Source of the DNA: Apus apus
Lineage: Eukaryota > Chordata > Aves > Apodiformes > Apodidae
Direction: 5' to 3'
DNA length: 64,000 nt
NCBI RefSeq assembly: GCF_020740795.1
Contig: NC_067286.1
Span: 36,742,003 to 36,806,002, forward strand
A program made the position numbers and the translations under genes. Positions 48,265-61,000 of this stretch are shown in pieces (position 1 is the stretch's first letter; the number at the start of each line of letters is the position of its first letter). The notes under the pieces were generated by a model. It had not been told where the DNA came from. It ran no database searches and worked only from the letters and a program-made list of their open reading frames with translations.

Positions 48265-48621
48265 GGTAGTAAAACTGCGATTTGCAGGCTACAGGATTTT
48301 TATTTGGAAGGCCTGAACCCGTTCCCCCTTCCCTCCCCTGCAGAAAGGAGGGAAAATTTGGATTGTTCTCCGTACTGTCTTCAGTTTGAGTCAGTTTGAG
48401 TAGCCACCATGAGAGACATGCTGCCGTAAGGAAACGCATTTAGAGTTAAAGTCCTCTTCCTGCGCAGCGGTCCAGGATGCTCTGATCCAGGAAGGTTATC
48501 GCAAAACCCACCTCCTACTCCAGCGGGCAAATTAAACTCGCGAAAAATCAAAATTCAAAAACAAAGGAAATAAAACAAGTGGCCAACATAAGCAAATAAC
48601 CAAAGCAACTATCAGCAACTT

Positions 48622-48637
48622 CCCCCCCCCCCCCCCC
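48622..48637 (+). repeat. Poly(C) run of 16
   Basis: Uninterrupted C16. Confidence 0.9.
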
Positions 48638-49033
48638 GCTTCCTCCTTCTCAAGAGCATGTAACAGAATACAGTATCAAGCTAGGGAATTAGACTTTAAG
48701 TGAGCGGATTTGCTCTTCTCACTTGAGGAAATGAATATGGACTATCTGCAAAGTCTGTTTCAATGAGTTATCTCTAGGGAGTCCTCCAAGTGTATTTGGG
48801 GTTATTCGTGATTTGAGAGGAAAGACTAAACTAGAGGGAGTCTGAGAAAAGCCTGCCATTGTCACCCAACCCTGAGGTGAGTAAAGCATCCCTGTAAAGT
48901 TAGCTGCAAAGTTAGCTGCAAATAACTGCTTAACCAAAGACCGAGAGGTGAAAGCTCTCCTCGCCCAGAGCCGCCTGATCAGGGAGGCTGAATTTCGAGC
49001 TACAAAGGCGGCATGAAGCCCGGGCTCTTTAGG

Positions 49034-49057
49034 ATATTTATTTATTTATTTATTTAT
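49034..49057. repeat. (TTTA)n microsatellite
   Basis: About five to six perfect TTTA units. Confidence 0.9.
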
Positions 49058-49535
49058 CCCTGCTGTGGGGAATTCAGAGCAGTTTACAATTGATTTCGCA
49101 GGGGAATCTTTTACAGGGAGGTAAGAACACGTGAAAGGAGCCCTTCCCCTTTGGGTTGCTCCCAGTCTTGGGCGGCGGGAGTTACCGGTGCTCAAGGCAG
49201 TTCTCCCGTGAGGAGGACGCAGGGACGGGGTCTGCAGCCGCTGGTCTGCAGGGGAGAGCTTGCCGAGCTCCACATTAGCTCGGAGGCCCTCCAAGTTAAG
49301 CTTTCGCTCTGCTCTGTTCATTAGTGGAAGCAAAAGAACTCGTAGCCCGCCCCACCACCTCGCCATGCCTGGTTTCTGATGATGATCTGTTCTCAAGTAT
49401 TTAAGATTAGATAGCCAGTTTTAATGAGTCGTTTCCAAGAGGAGACAAGTATCTGTCAAAAAATCTGGCTGTAGAGTAAGAAAGAGGAATTCTTTCTCAG
49501 GTTCGACAGGCAGTTAAAAAAAGGGAAAGAAAAAA

Positions 49536-49671
49536 GAAAAGAAAAGAAAAGAAAAGAAAAGAAAAGAAAAGAAAAGAAAAGAAAAGAAAAGAAAAGAAAA
49601 GAAAAGAAAAGAAAAGAAAAGAAAAGAAAAGAAAAGAAAAGAAAAGAAAAGAAAAGAAAAGAAAAGAAAAG
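49536..49671 (+). repeat. (GAAAA)27 pentanucleotide repeat
   Basis: Twenty-seven essentially perfect GAAAA units, 136 bp of pure purine. Its complement produces a spurious Phe/Leu/Ser-rich frame on the minus strand. The lack of interruptions suggests it is recent and probably variable in length. Confidence 0.98.
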
Positions 49672-50389
49672 TTGCAATCTCATAAAAAAAAGCAAAATCT
49701 CATTGTGAAGCACTGCATGTCCCAAAAGGCTGCAATACTTTTGAGTATTAAATACGGGTAATATTCACCGGTTACCAGACTATTCTTTTGAAGCAAAAAT
49801 CTCTGTGATGCTACACTGGAGCTTGCGTTTTCCCCCTTTCAATGCTCCTCGCACATACAAACACACTCGCATCCCAACACCACCCATCCAAATGGGGATT
49901 TCAGCTCCGACAAGACTTTTCACTAGACCTACCAAACACAAAGCTGGGACAGGTTATTAGAATGGTCTACTGGGGGATATGATTATCATACATATACATA
50001 ATCACTTATATATTTATCACGCTGTGGTTCATAGGTTACTTTAAAACACGTTAGTGATATCCTTTTTGGTTTCTGAACTGCACTTCTGATGGCGAGTGCA
50101 TCTGGAGGGGAGAATCGCAGTGGTACAGAATGGCAACGGCATTGTTATTAGCACATAGTGTACATGCTTATAGACAAAACATGAGACCCAAATAAAATTC
50201 CCATTGTTGTTTGAATAATGAACTTTTTCCACCCTATCTGTAACTCTATAGCTATATTTATACAAGTGTATATATATATACATGTGTATATATATGCCTG
50301 TATATATCTGCCCGATCTTTTCTGAATGTGAAAGTGTCCTTTAGCACTCATTAAAAAAAGACAGCACTACATGTGCCTTTCCTTGCTTG

Positions 50390-50830
50390 TTTGTTTATTC
50401 TGCTTGAGCAAAGTTGTTTGTTTTTCTGGGAAGCGTAAGTTGCCTTTAGTTATGTCATCATTATAATTTGCATTTACGCTGAAGGATAGAACTTAGTAGC
50501 TCTATTTTATTATTAAATCAGTGAAGGTAAAAGTGCTAATAATTAAATCCAGATCTCTGATTGAAGACAGGAAAAGCAAAATCGATTGTCTCTTCATCAA
50601 TAAGACAAGTGTTGAGTAGCTAGCTATTGATTGGTATGTTTATTTATGCAGAACTTTAGGTATTTGCTTACATATTTCAGGTTCTTTGTCTGCTAATTAT
50701 TATAGCAGCTTGGTTTGAAAGAAAGAGCTTAGACTGGGAAACTCACTTGACAGATCCATTCTTAGCTAACCTTATAGTGGATTATTGCAATCCAATAAGT
50801 TTAACAAATTACTTATACGTGCTTGCTTTT
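50390..50830. promoter_or_regulatory. Candidate enhancer: octamer, PBX-like and homeodomain motifs
   Basis: Non-repetitive AT-rich block with ATTTGCAT (50466-50473), TAATAATTAAAT (about 50537-50548), ATCGATTG (50581-50588), the palindrome TAGCTAGCTA (50617-50626) joined to ATTGATTGG (50626-50634, PBX-like), and CTAATTATTATAG (50693 onward). It resembles conserved forebrain enhancers; untested. Confidence 0.35.
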
Positions 50831-51424
50831 CGAGCAATTAGGAAACCGTTTCAGATTAAAATCCCTCGTTGCATTCAAGGTCGGTTCATTTAAATAAAGG
50901 AACATTCTACGTTGATATTTTCCAAATAAAAAAATATTTTCTGGATCCGCAGAGGCTGAACTGGAGTCGACGTGTGCTTCGCCTACCGGGCCCTTGGCTT
51001 CCTTTGTAAGTGTAAAACACTTTCTCAACAATAGAATGGCCCCTGGGATTTCCTCGTAGACGGAATTTAAGAATTAGAGGTAATTTGGATATAGAAACAA
51101 CAACAACAAAAATAAATAAAATAAAAAGGGAAGGGTCGGTATTCAAATATTGGAGCGCTACAAAGCAGGTGATATTTTACGCTGCTTTTTTTGGCTTAGT
51201 GATTTAAACAGTTCAAGAAAGGATCGCCTCAGCCTCTCTCCTAAACGGTCTGGTTTCCAGCCATCCATTTCCAAGACCACAGAAGGCTAACACTTCGTTA
51301 TATTTTTTAAAAACTCCCCCTCACCCCCGTCCACCCGACACTGGCATTTTCTTTTGCGACCTTTTCGGGGGGGGGTCTGCTTTATCAATATTTTCCCTTC
51401 TCCTCTCCTGCCGTTCTGGCACAG

Positions 51425-51616
51425 GCACCTCGGCTGCGGAGAGCAGGCTCAGGACGGGATAGCTGGCGGGGGGCGATGGGAGAGCCAGGGGCGGGGAGGA
51501 CAGGCAGGCCGCCTCCCCATGGCCCCCGCAGCGCCCACGGCTCCCGCCGGGCGCGGGTCCTGCTGCCCTGCCCGCCTGGTGCCCTGGGCTCGGCGCCGCG
51601 GGAGCCCGAGCTACAG
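51425..51616 (+). ncRNA. Possible lncRNA exon, CpG-rich
   Basis: A long pyrimidine tract ending GGCACAG precedes 51425, and CAG/GTGGGG follows 51616, giving a 192-nt GC-rich segment. The frame through it is Gly/Arg/Pro-rich without a domain. It could equally be an ordinary CpG patch with chance splice motifs. Confidence 0.25.
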
Positions 51617-52389
51617 GTGGGGAAGCGGGAATAGGACCTTCGTGGGGTGCTCAGCAAGTGCCAAGTCGTTCTTCGGGGCGAGGAGTTTTCTTCATTTCCT
51701 TCCTGTGTCTTGCTTTCGGCAAGTTTTGTCTAGGCGGGGGGGAGGATTTTTTATTATTATTTTCCTCCCCCCCCTTCTTCTTTTACCTCCAGCAACTGCT
51801 GCTTTACAACCCGTAGAGATAAAACAGCCTCACATCAGATGATCACAGAGATAAGTAATCTCTCCCCTCGGCCCGTGGTATAGCTAACCGTATGCGCTTG
51901 AATCTTAGAGCGCTAAGTCTTTCCTGTGAATGAACGAGAAAACACTCGACGGGTCGTGAATAATCGTTTTAATGAGTGTGTAAAAGCGTGCGACGGGGTG
52001 CACGGAGCTGTCGGGTTAAACAAACAACTTGTACCCTGACGAAATCCGATTGTTAAAGTGCAAAGTGGTGTCAGTACAATTTCCACCCCAGTTCTAAAAA
52101 CCACAGATCTAAGTCGCAGGAGTCCAATTTTCCCCATTAGGAAAAATAACAATATTTTCTGAACCTAAGTGCGATCTTCCCCAGTGTTAGCTGTTGATGA
52201 AAGAAAGACCAGTTGCATATCCTCAAATAGAATAGAATTCTTTCTATAATTTTCTATTATTTTAAAATGTTAGGATGAAAGTGTGTATTTTACATTTCCC
52301 TATATATTATCAGATCAATGCTGTAAATGTTTGCCCTTTTTTTGTGTGTGTATGTATGTGTCTTCCCCCTATATATTTTTTTTTCACAG

Positions 52390-52517
52390 ATCATTGGAGG
52401 CAAACATCGAATTAATTGGATTTCAATGACTGAGGTTGGTAACTTTGTATTGAACAGAGATTATTTCTGTCACAGTGTCCAGGTGTTTACAAGACATTCC
52501 AGGATATTCTAGAAAAG
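52390..52517 (+). ncRNA. Possible lncRNA exon
   Basis: A strong acceptor (TTTTTTTTTCACAG) precedes 52390, and AAAAG/GTAAAT follows 52517, giving a 128-nt segment. It reads open from its first base for about 40 codons, then meets a TAG just before the donor. Its sequence looks non-random compared with the flanks. Paired with the segment at 51425-51616 it would define a 773-nt intron with GT-AG ends. Confidence 0.3.
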
Positions 52518-55500
52518 GTAAATCTAGAGAACCCGTATGACAAAATTAAAATAGGGTTACAATATTGTGTACCCAAAATCCAAGTTATCTTACTCCTGTG
52601 TAGGGAGGTAACACTCTCTGAGGGTTTGTAACAATCAAATCTATCCAGAGACTGTAAGACTGTAAGTTTAGGATGTTTGCTCTCTAGCATATATATATAT
52701 AAAAATACATAATTAAAAAAAAAGACTTTTTTTTTTTTTTTTTTTTTAAGAAAGCCTGCCATCAGAGTAACCAGATCTGTTTCCATTGTAACTACAGGGA
52801 CTGGCATTATTTTGAAAACTTAAATCCCACTCGTTTAAGTAATTTGGTTGTTTATAAAAGTTTGTAGATTATTTAATAATGCATACTACCCAGGTTTACT
52901 GTTGTTGAAGACTTCCAGACCTAATCCAAGTCTGGTTCTCTCAGTGAAAAGTAGTTTTCAGATGTGTCTCCCTGATCTTTCAAAATACTGGTTTGTGCAA
53001 AACGAGGTGAGGCAAGCTCAGCTGGAAAACAAGATTAAAAAAAAATAAATAAAAATTATCCACAGTACCGTTCCGTTTAATACTCCGATTCTCAACAATA
53101 ACACGACTATGGAAAAAAGCAACCCGCATTTCAAAATGCCTTGCTAGGCTATGGACATAATGGGGACCCAATGCATGTTCCCGTGATGCGAGTGGGAAAT
53201 TTATTTTTATACCGGTGGAAGCCGAATCTGGCCATTCATGAACCGGATAGAAGTACCCCGATGGCTTTGGTCTCAAGCCGATTTCCAGCTTTTGTGGCAT
53301 TTGGAGTTAAACCGTAGAGGTTTTTTTCACCAAGGCAATTTCGTGTTGTGCTTCAGGAAAGATGTAGGCATTCCTAATGAATGTTGTTGAAATTAATGTA
53401 CCTCATCACGGCAGAGTGGCCTTTGCTTACCTTGCTCTGAAAACGGTGTTAAAAAGGAAAGAGCGAAAGAAGAAAAGAGAGGGAGAGCGAGCGAGAAGGA
53501 ACACAAGCACAAAAAGATAACTCAGCCCTTCTGGATTTGGTAGCGGATCTATAATGAGCCATACGATCATACAGCAGTATTTAACAAGCATCTGACAACT
53601 GTTCTGGGCATTTTCAAACATGGCTTTGTTCAGACTGTATGACTTGAAACACGTAGTTGCCCGAACCAGTCCGGACGCTGAAGACTGTCGAAAACTGTCA
53701 GTTCCCACTGAGTTAGGGAGCTTTTCCTTAACTCCCTGAGGGCTAAAAAGGAATGTAGGCTTAACCCCACGAAAGATAGAGGAGAATGACAGACAAAGCA
53801 CGAGGACATGTGCCTCCTGAGCACAACAGGACAGAGAGCTGCATCCTGAGAGCTAGGAAACATTTCTCATCCCAATGAAAGACTAATGCCCTCCTCCTGC
53901 AACTGCAATTTCCTTTGCATCAAAAACATGTGTAAAATTGTCACGGTGGATAGCGAAGACCTATCAGTTTCCTGCTGTAGTTCTGCTAATAAATAAACTT
54001 CTAAATTTTTAAAACACTCTATCTGTCACATTCACAAAATAGGTACTGTAAATTTCTGTTGCAAACATACAAACAGAGATCCAAGAGGTTGCCTCTGTTT
54101 TTGTATCTCTCTCTCACAAGAAATGCACTATCAAAACATTAATTATATTTGAAAGGGAGCAGATTATTTGTTTGAGGAAGAATTACATTCTTGAATTTAT
54201 ATTCCACACAGATCTCTCCTCCTGTCTGTTTAGCTGGTTGAACTGTAAATCTGTCTCAAGTGATGTACCCCTAAAATGTAGGTAGGTGTGTCACATTAGA
54301 GGAGTAGAGAGATGGGAGATAATCTGTAGGTGCTTTTAGACATCTCTGTGGGATGGGTCGTTAAGAAATGTCGAAATCGACATGAAATTGCAAATCTAAC
54401 ATATGAAGAACATACACCCTTATTCTTTGACAATAGAAATGCAAACACACAAAGACATGAAGAGCTGAACCTAGCTAGTTATTAAACACTGTGACTCACA
54501 CGAGTTTGGGCATACAGTTCCTCTTGTGGGGTATTTGAGTTTATTATATTTTTCTTTTGTAATACCACATGCACATCTTGTGGTAGCCGACAGTTGAAAA
54601 GCTACCATTCATGTGAGTCAAGAGCCATTATTTAAATATTGTACCTTATTTCCTGATTTTTCAAAGACTAATAAAAGGGTTAAACAGACGCCTTCATATC
54701 TCTACCTTTCTTCTCACAAAAATGGACATATACCGCGGCTGTTAGGAGCTCCCGAAATACTGTCCCTGGCATTTCCTCTTCCCACTCTCTGCTAACCGGC
54801 AGCTCAGAATTTCCTAGCCCACCTTCAGACGGCACTGAATATCTCAATAGCATCGTTCTCCAGCATTGCAAGTATTTTGGCAGTGACTGATATGAGCAGT
54901 CCTGTCATAAAGGTGTCTGGGGCTACTGTATCAAGCTTGAGGAAATTCGTCACTAAATCGGTACCCTTAGCTTAGGACCTGGGAAAGCTGGGTTAGCACC
55001 AGGTCCTGAAGGTGTGAGCCCTTTTCTCTATTGCCGTATTTCTTGAGCCTAGAGAAAACCTTTGGGCCTGAAGGGCGGTCACAGGCAGCACGGGGCGGGG
55101 TGGGAGGTGGGGGATAGGGGCGGGCTTTCTTGCTTGCGGCTGTGCCTGGGATGTGCTCTCTCCATGATCTGTGGAGGAAGAAGGTGAAGTGACGAGAAAC
55201 GCCTGACAACCAAAGTGAGAAGCTGTCCAGAAGAAGGCTCCGTGTTGAATGAGGTCCGCGTGGTCATGAAGCAAAAGCTAAACAGGACAGCATGCTAGCA
55301 CCAAATGCCGGTTTCTGTTCACTAGAACCAAAAAGAAAAATTGAGGGGAGGCGAAAGAGGGGCGTGAGGTGGGGAGTGGGGGGAGTGGTGTCCAGTGGGA
55401 GTTGTGTGGGAGAGCTCGGAGAAGTTAGTGGCTGTGTGGAGTGTAAACACGAGTCCATCACCTCCTCGGCAGAAGGGGAGGCTGTGTTTGTCAAACGGGC

Positions 55501-56792
55501 TAGAGTCCAGGGGAGAGGCAGAGGCGCCACAGGACTGCTCCAAGATGCACCCGTGAAATCTGGATCCAAAAGGACTTGAAGGACAGTACTTTACAAAGTA
55601 ATCAGTCCCAAAATCAGCCAGGCAGGTGTCCGAGGCTAAGCCAGGCTCTGTGATAATTGCCGTACCATCGTAGGGAACAACATCTGCCCGGGGTAGGAGA
55701 TGGGATAGTGAAGGTCGAAATAACATAGAAAACCCCCACGAAAATTGCAAACATTTTTTCATTCCTTGGGCAACTTTGTTCAGATCTCAGCCTTCTCCCT
55801 CGGGCTTGGTGGGGAAGGCTACGATGGCCGAGGCTGTAACTTCTAGCATTGCATTTTCACCGTGCGTTGTGTTGCCTTAATGCCAAGAAGCGCTTTAAAC
55901 GCGACTCACCAGCGGCTAGCAGACGCTCCAGTCTCTCAGTCCCGGAGGAGCTCTGTTCCCGCCCGAGGCTGTGGGGTCGCACCCTGCCTTCGGGTGCACT
56001 TCATGCTCTGGGAAAATGTGGGTGTATGGGCTGGAGACTGTTTGCACAGGCCGCTGGGCTTTCTTTGGAGAGGCCTGTCTTGGTTTGCAAGGTGTCGCAG
56101 AAACAAGGACTCGTTTCGTTTCAGCGGGGTCAGGATTTCAGGACAGTTCAGCGTCGGGAGACAACCTGCCAGAATTTTGTTCGACTTAGTGGCTGCCTAC
56201 GAGGAGAAGTAGCACCTCCCAGGGGAGTATTCCCTGTTGAGAAACGCGGCTCATATGGTTCACCCTTCCAGCAAATGCCACCAGATGGATGCAATTAAGC
56301 CTCGGCTGTGTTCCGCGGCCGGACACCGATACAGGGTGTGAGAGGTTGGCCATTATGCAGCGCCTACGGTCTGTTCACCCCCAGCAGCTGCCACAGGGAG
56401 GAGGAAAGAAACGTGGGTGCTCCCAGCTTCTCTGGCCCACGGCGAGAGGAGCACGGCAGGAGATCAAGAAGAGAAAACGGCCAGAAAAGAGAGAAGTGTT
56501 GGAAGCACTCATATATCTATGTATTATTATTATTATTATTATAAAATCCCAGCAAAATAACGGCTCTCTTATAAAGGAAATCTGAGGAGCGCAGTAAGCT
56601 TAGTAGGAGCTCTGTTTCCAAGGCACGGCAGGATTAGTTCACTTAACATAATAGTCAGTGTGTAGGAATTGCAAATGAACATCACCAGCAGTGCTGGAGT
56701 CACCCTTCTTAAATTAATACCGAGCTGGCTTCTCTGCACAACGTGCAAGTAACAGACACTTCTTAGCATTCGAGAGGAACAAAGATTAAATT
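52518..56792. other. Intergenic DNA, no gene recognised
   Basis: Holds a poly(T) run near 52729-52748, a candidate element at 53060-53320, a purine-rich tract at 53456-53500, a 6-bp inverted repeat (ATGTCG AAAT CGACAT) at 54368-54383 and an ATT repeat near 56522-56542. Frames up to 149 codons at 55.3-56.3 kb lack domains. Confidence 0.55.
53060..53320. promoter_or_regulatory. Possible conserved noncoding element
   Basis: Non-repetitive block with balanced composition and scattered CG dinucleotides, unlike the AT-rich flanks. No transcript signals. Conservation is suspected from general look only. Confidence 0.25.
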
Positions 56793-56856
56793 GTATACGT
56801 ATATATATATACACACACACACACACATATATATATATACACACACATATGTATAT
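56793..56856. repeat. (TA)n/(CA)n compound microsatellite
   Basis: Alternating blocks of TA and CA dinucleotides, partly palindromic in the TA sections. Confidence 0.95.
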
Positions 56857-56999
56857 CTTCCCCCCCTGCGTTTAATCCAAGAAACTCTTCCCCGTGTCTC
56901 CAGTCAGCAGTGCATGAATTTGGGGAAACGCCCCCATGACCTGTTTTGCTGGTTAAAAAGCCGACAACAAACAGCAACACAACCCCACCCCAAACCGAC

Positions 57000-57220
57000 A
57001 CCCGCAGAGGCAGGGGCAGGCCTGACCCCAGCCTGCAGATGATGCTCAGCCTTGCGGCGGGGGGCTCCGTGCGCGCCGCTCCGCGCCGACTGCCAGGCCT
57101 GGCGCCCCGGCGATGCCCAACCCCGGGGCTTGTCCCCTGTCAGCAGGGCTTCCTCCCGTCTCAGGCAGCGGGGCCTGCTGCCATGCTAGCTCCCTGTGAC
57201 GCTGCAGACCCAGGCCCGTA
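57000..57220. promoter_or_regulatory. CpG-rich patch
   Basis: Short GC-rich segment with frequent CG dinucleotides, the most distal one downstream of FOXG1. No transcript structure is visible. Confidence 0.4.
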
Positions 57221-58007
57221 AATCTCGGCTGAGCCCGGTATTTCAATCCCGGCATCAGGCTGCAAAGGGGGAAATAAATACATTTGATCTTCCGCTGCCA
57301 AGAGGGGAGAGAGAATCCTGTAAGCTCCAGGGCTCTTTCAAACACTTCAGGAATTAGTGGGGGAGGGGAAAGGACTAGGGAAGATAGATGCCTTAAAAAT
57401 GGTAAAATAAAAACATGATATGAAGATATATTTACTGTCAGCTCAGAGCCAAAACATTTATGCTCTCACGCCTTTTTCTTCTTTTTTTTTTTAATTTTTT
57501 TTTAGCAAAAGGGAACTTAAGAGATGCATTTTAATTATTTTAGAAAATAAGCAAGAAGGCTCTTTTTCAGAGTCTAAATAAATAGCAGAGTGTTCTGTGC
57601 TGATGTCTCTGGCTCGTGATGGCCTCATCTATGCATTCACCACTGTGAGCTCTGAAAACCCAGAAAGAATGGGGTGTTACTTGCAATTTCTGAAGGGAAC
57701 TATCCATTATTTGTGGGGTTTTTCGAAACCGAACATGGAAAAAATTTTCTGAGAGTACGAGAGGTGAAAGGGGGGCCAATATTTTCTTAAAGCTTCAGCT
57801 CAGAATGATGGGTGCCTAAATCTCACTATTGTTTTAAGCCTAAAGTGAGAAGTAATTTTCCATGTTTTTCAAATAGGTATTTCAATTCCTTGAAAGTAGT
57901 GGGGAAAAATTTATATTTCCCTGACACAGAAGGATGTGAGTGCCTTGTAGTCTCTCAGATCAGCTTGGTGATTTTTTAATTTTTTAAATTTTTTTTCTCT
58001 CATTCCG

Positions 58008-58031
58008 CCCCCCCCCCCCCCTCCCCCCCCC
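58008..58031 (+). repeat. C-rich tract
   Basis: C13 followed by T and C9, preceded by a T-rich stretch. Length uncertain, as with the other poly(C) runs. Confidence 0.9.
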
Positions 58032-61000
58032 GCCTGATTTAATCCCTGGCAATTTACTTCCTGCATACAGTGTGTCCCTAATCCTCAACAGATTGCAGAG
58101 ATTTTTCTGAAGGAGAGTGATAGTCAGAAGATCCACTTTGTATTTTGGGGAGAGGGGAGGAGGAAAGTACTCCCTTCACCTTGAAGCAGAACCTATTTGA
58201 GTGTAGTGAGAAGAGAAAAAAAAGAAAGAAAAAAAAGGTAGGTGAGAACACAGCATAAGAGAGAACTTTTAAGTTCACATTTAAAGAAGAATTGTGAACC
58301 AATGTATGACAATTGTAGGGAGCACTAAATCTCATACACTGGCTATTCTATAGCAGAAAATATTACCAATAATCTTCCTATATAAAAATACCAAATCAGT
58401 GATGGGTTTCAGTTCTCTGTTTAAAGAAACACATTCAGAATGTAAGGCCAGCCAGGTTTAGTCCACAGTTCCCACCCTAAGTACGGCTCCCCCCCATCTT
58501 TATTAATGATTTTCATTATGTTTATGATGCTGCTCTCCTCTACACCAATTTATATTCTGGATTGGGCAAGTTCTATCACTCAAAAACCACAATCAGCTTC
58601 TATCAGCTTAAAATGAACTCATTAAAAAAGTGGAGAGTACCTACAATCAAACTCCTTTCTTTCTCTTTGTGGTGAGTTTGCACTCTGTCTTCAAGACTCA
58701 CCAATGAAAGGCCCAGAGTTGCTGCTTTGGAGGCTGTGCCATCATTCTGAAGAGCAAAGAAACTGCAAGAAAGTGGAGAGCTTGGAAAAGTAACGTTTTT
58801 TGGTCCTGACACAAGCAGAACAACATCAGCAACAACAGCAACAGCAACATTAAGACCATACCAAGAAAAAATTGAGAATGAAGTGGAAAGAAATCCTAAC
58901 AGCAGAGAAGGTAAGTAGAAATGTTTTACAGAGCTGGGTGGTACAACTCATTTCCAGCCTATGTATTTCCTACCCCCAAGATAGAGCAGGTTGCAGCTTG
59001 TAGTGCCCAGACAGGTGACAGCAGAGAATAGTGATAGTCTATGGATGTCTGGGCATTGTCCCTGTTTTGAAGCACATCAAGCCACTTCTGTCAATGTCTC
59101 TAAGAGTTTTCTGACATGTCTATGGCCTTGCATGCAAAGCAGAAATGTGCTTGCTTCCTCATTTTCATGTAAATTCTAAAGAAATCCAGTCTTTCCCTGT
59201 ACATCTCTATCATGACTTCTATGGAAGCTATGAAATACAGTGTCATTAGTTTACAGGAAGAGACTTGGGCACCAGGACTTCCATAAGGAGATGTGTGAGA
59301 GGTTGTGTACAAGTATTTGTGGGAAAGAAGTGGTCTAGCTGTCTTATCCTCTCCAAAGAACTTTTTGCCTTTACTTCTCCTGGAGTACAATAGAGCTCCT
59401 GGCACTTCAATTGTCTTTTCTACCCCACCAGAGTCCACTGAAACTTTGTCTCCTCTCCTGATGGTCCTGGATTATTACTGGAAGAAAAAGACTAACATTA
59501 AAACTCCATAGAAGTTAGATTTAAATGTTCTTGAAATATTTCTGATCAATGGGTTTATGGAACCTCGTGGAAAACATCATTCAGTTAAATGTTGGCAGCC
59601 CCATGAATCTAACAATTTGATGCCAAGTTTGCAAAAAAAACAGAGAATAGTGTAATCTGAGAAACACCCTTTCATTGACAGGGAATAGATGATCTAACAA
59701 CATCTTTCACAGGTACATTCTTAGAATTTAAACTTTCAAAAAAATGGAAGTCTAATTAGCATATTAGCTTAGGATACTATTTTAAAAACATTTATTGCAG
59801 ATTTTTTGGGGCAACATATTTAGCTGAAGCTGAAGAAGAAGCAACAATGAACAATGCTGATGATGCTAAAAAATGTTAACTCCTACTGTGTTATTGCTAC
59901 ATTTCAGAAGTAACATATTACTGCTAAGAAACGGAGTTTTAAGATCTTCTTTTAGGGCTGTTGATTAGGAACAACTTTGAAGCTTCCTTCTGGCACCTAC
60001 AATAGAACCCTGCATTCAGTTCTATTTAAAGGTCTGCTTGATGTTTGGAGGAGCTATAAATCTCATAATTAATTAATTAATTAAGCAAGTAGTAGTGGAC
60101 TGGTAGGATTTGTATAAATTGCTGAAGTAATGAGAAAAGCGACCTACTAAATTTCTTGTAAAGATCTTGATCTGCTACTGAAATAGTATAAAAGCACTGC
60201 TCCCCTTGCCCATATACAGCTTCATGAAAATAATCCTCAAGTTTGGTTGTGTATACTTGATTTTTCTTATTAGGGAAGAGAGCTCTTTCCCAATTGCATT
60301 TTTTGTTGTGTTTATTTATTCATTGACAACAATAAGTCTTTGGGGCATTTTCTGCAAGAGATTTGAACTGAGCACCTTGTAGGGATTTCAGATGTTCTCT
60401 GGATAGATTAGGTGCCTAGTGGGAACTGGTTTTATGTACAGAATAAGAAGTACACTTGAATAACTTGGCCAGTGGTTTAAAGGCTGCTTTGTATAGTTGT
60501 GCATTTTTCCATAGGTAGGACCAATCTTCATGCCATGCAGGGACTCAAGTATCACATGTGCTGTGCACAATAATAAGTCTGTCATAAGAAACAATGGACA
60601 TTCCTGTACACAAACAGAGGAAGAAAGCTGCTCCTGATGTGTGGTGGTCCTTTAAAATGATGTGTTTTCAAGAATGAGAAAGATGATAATGTTTTTTGCC
60701 TTTGCATTGAAACAAGCAGTTTCCATGCAAAGGCTGATCTCAGGCTTGCTAGTTTGCCTTTCTGCTCTGCTACTGTTCAGTAAGCTCCTTTGCTTGGTGA
60801 CCAAATGTGGAGAAACAGCCATCTTGAGGGAGTTTCTCTTAGCACATGGGCCTTAATTAGCTTTTAGAGAAGATGTTTCAGAAACCATGTGTCAGGCTGG
60901 AGCATTCAATGCTGGGCTTTACTGATTCTTCTCCTGATGAAGACATGAGTAGAAAAGGACTATTGAAACTTTTCAAATCCTGAACAATCTTCTGTTGCAA

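Larger units (their letters stand above)
46873..51424. other. Intergenic DNA between exon-like segments
   Basis: No protein gene recognised. It contains a CpG patch at 47830-48264, a poly(C) run, a TTTA repeat, the long GAAAA repeat and a candidate enhancer at 50390-50830. Other frames are short or compositional. Confidence 0.5.

Noticed and set aside
49456..49725. 89-codon minus-strand Phe/Leu/Ser-rich frame
   Set aside because: Translation of the GAAAA repeat complement.
55849..56298. 149-codon + strand frame with an overlapping 116-codon frame
   Set aside because: Overlapping frames of similar quality, no recognisable domain and no splice context.
58901..58920. AAG/GTAAGT perfect donor as evidence of a gene
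   Set aside because: No acceptor or conserved frame upstream; a lone donor is expected by chance in a window of this size.
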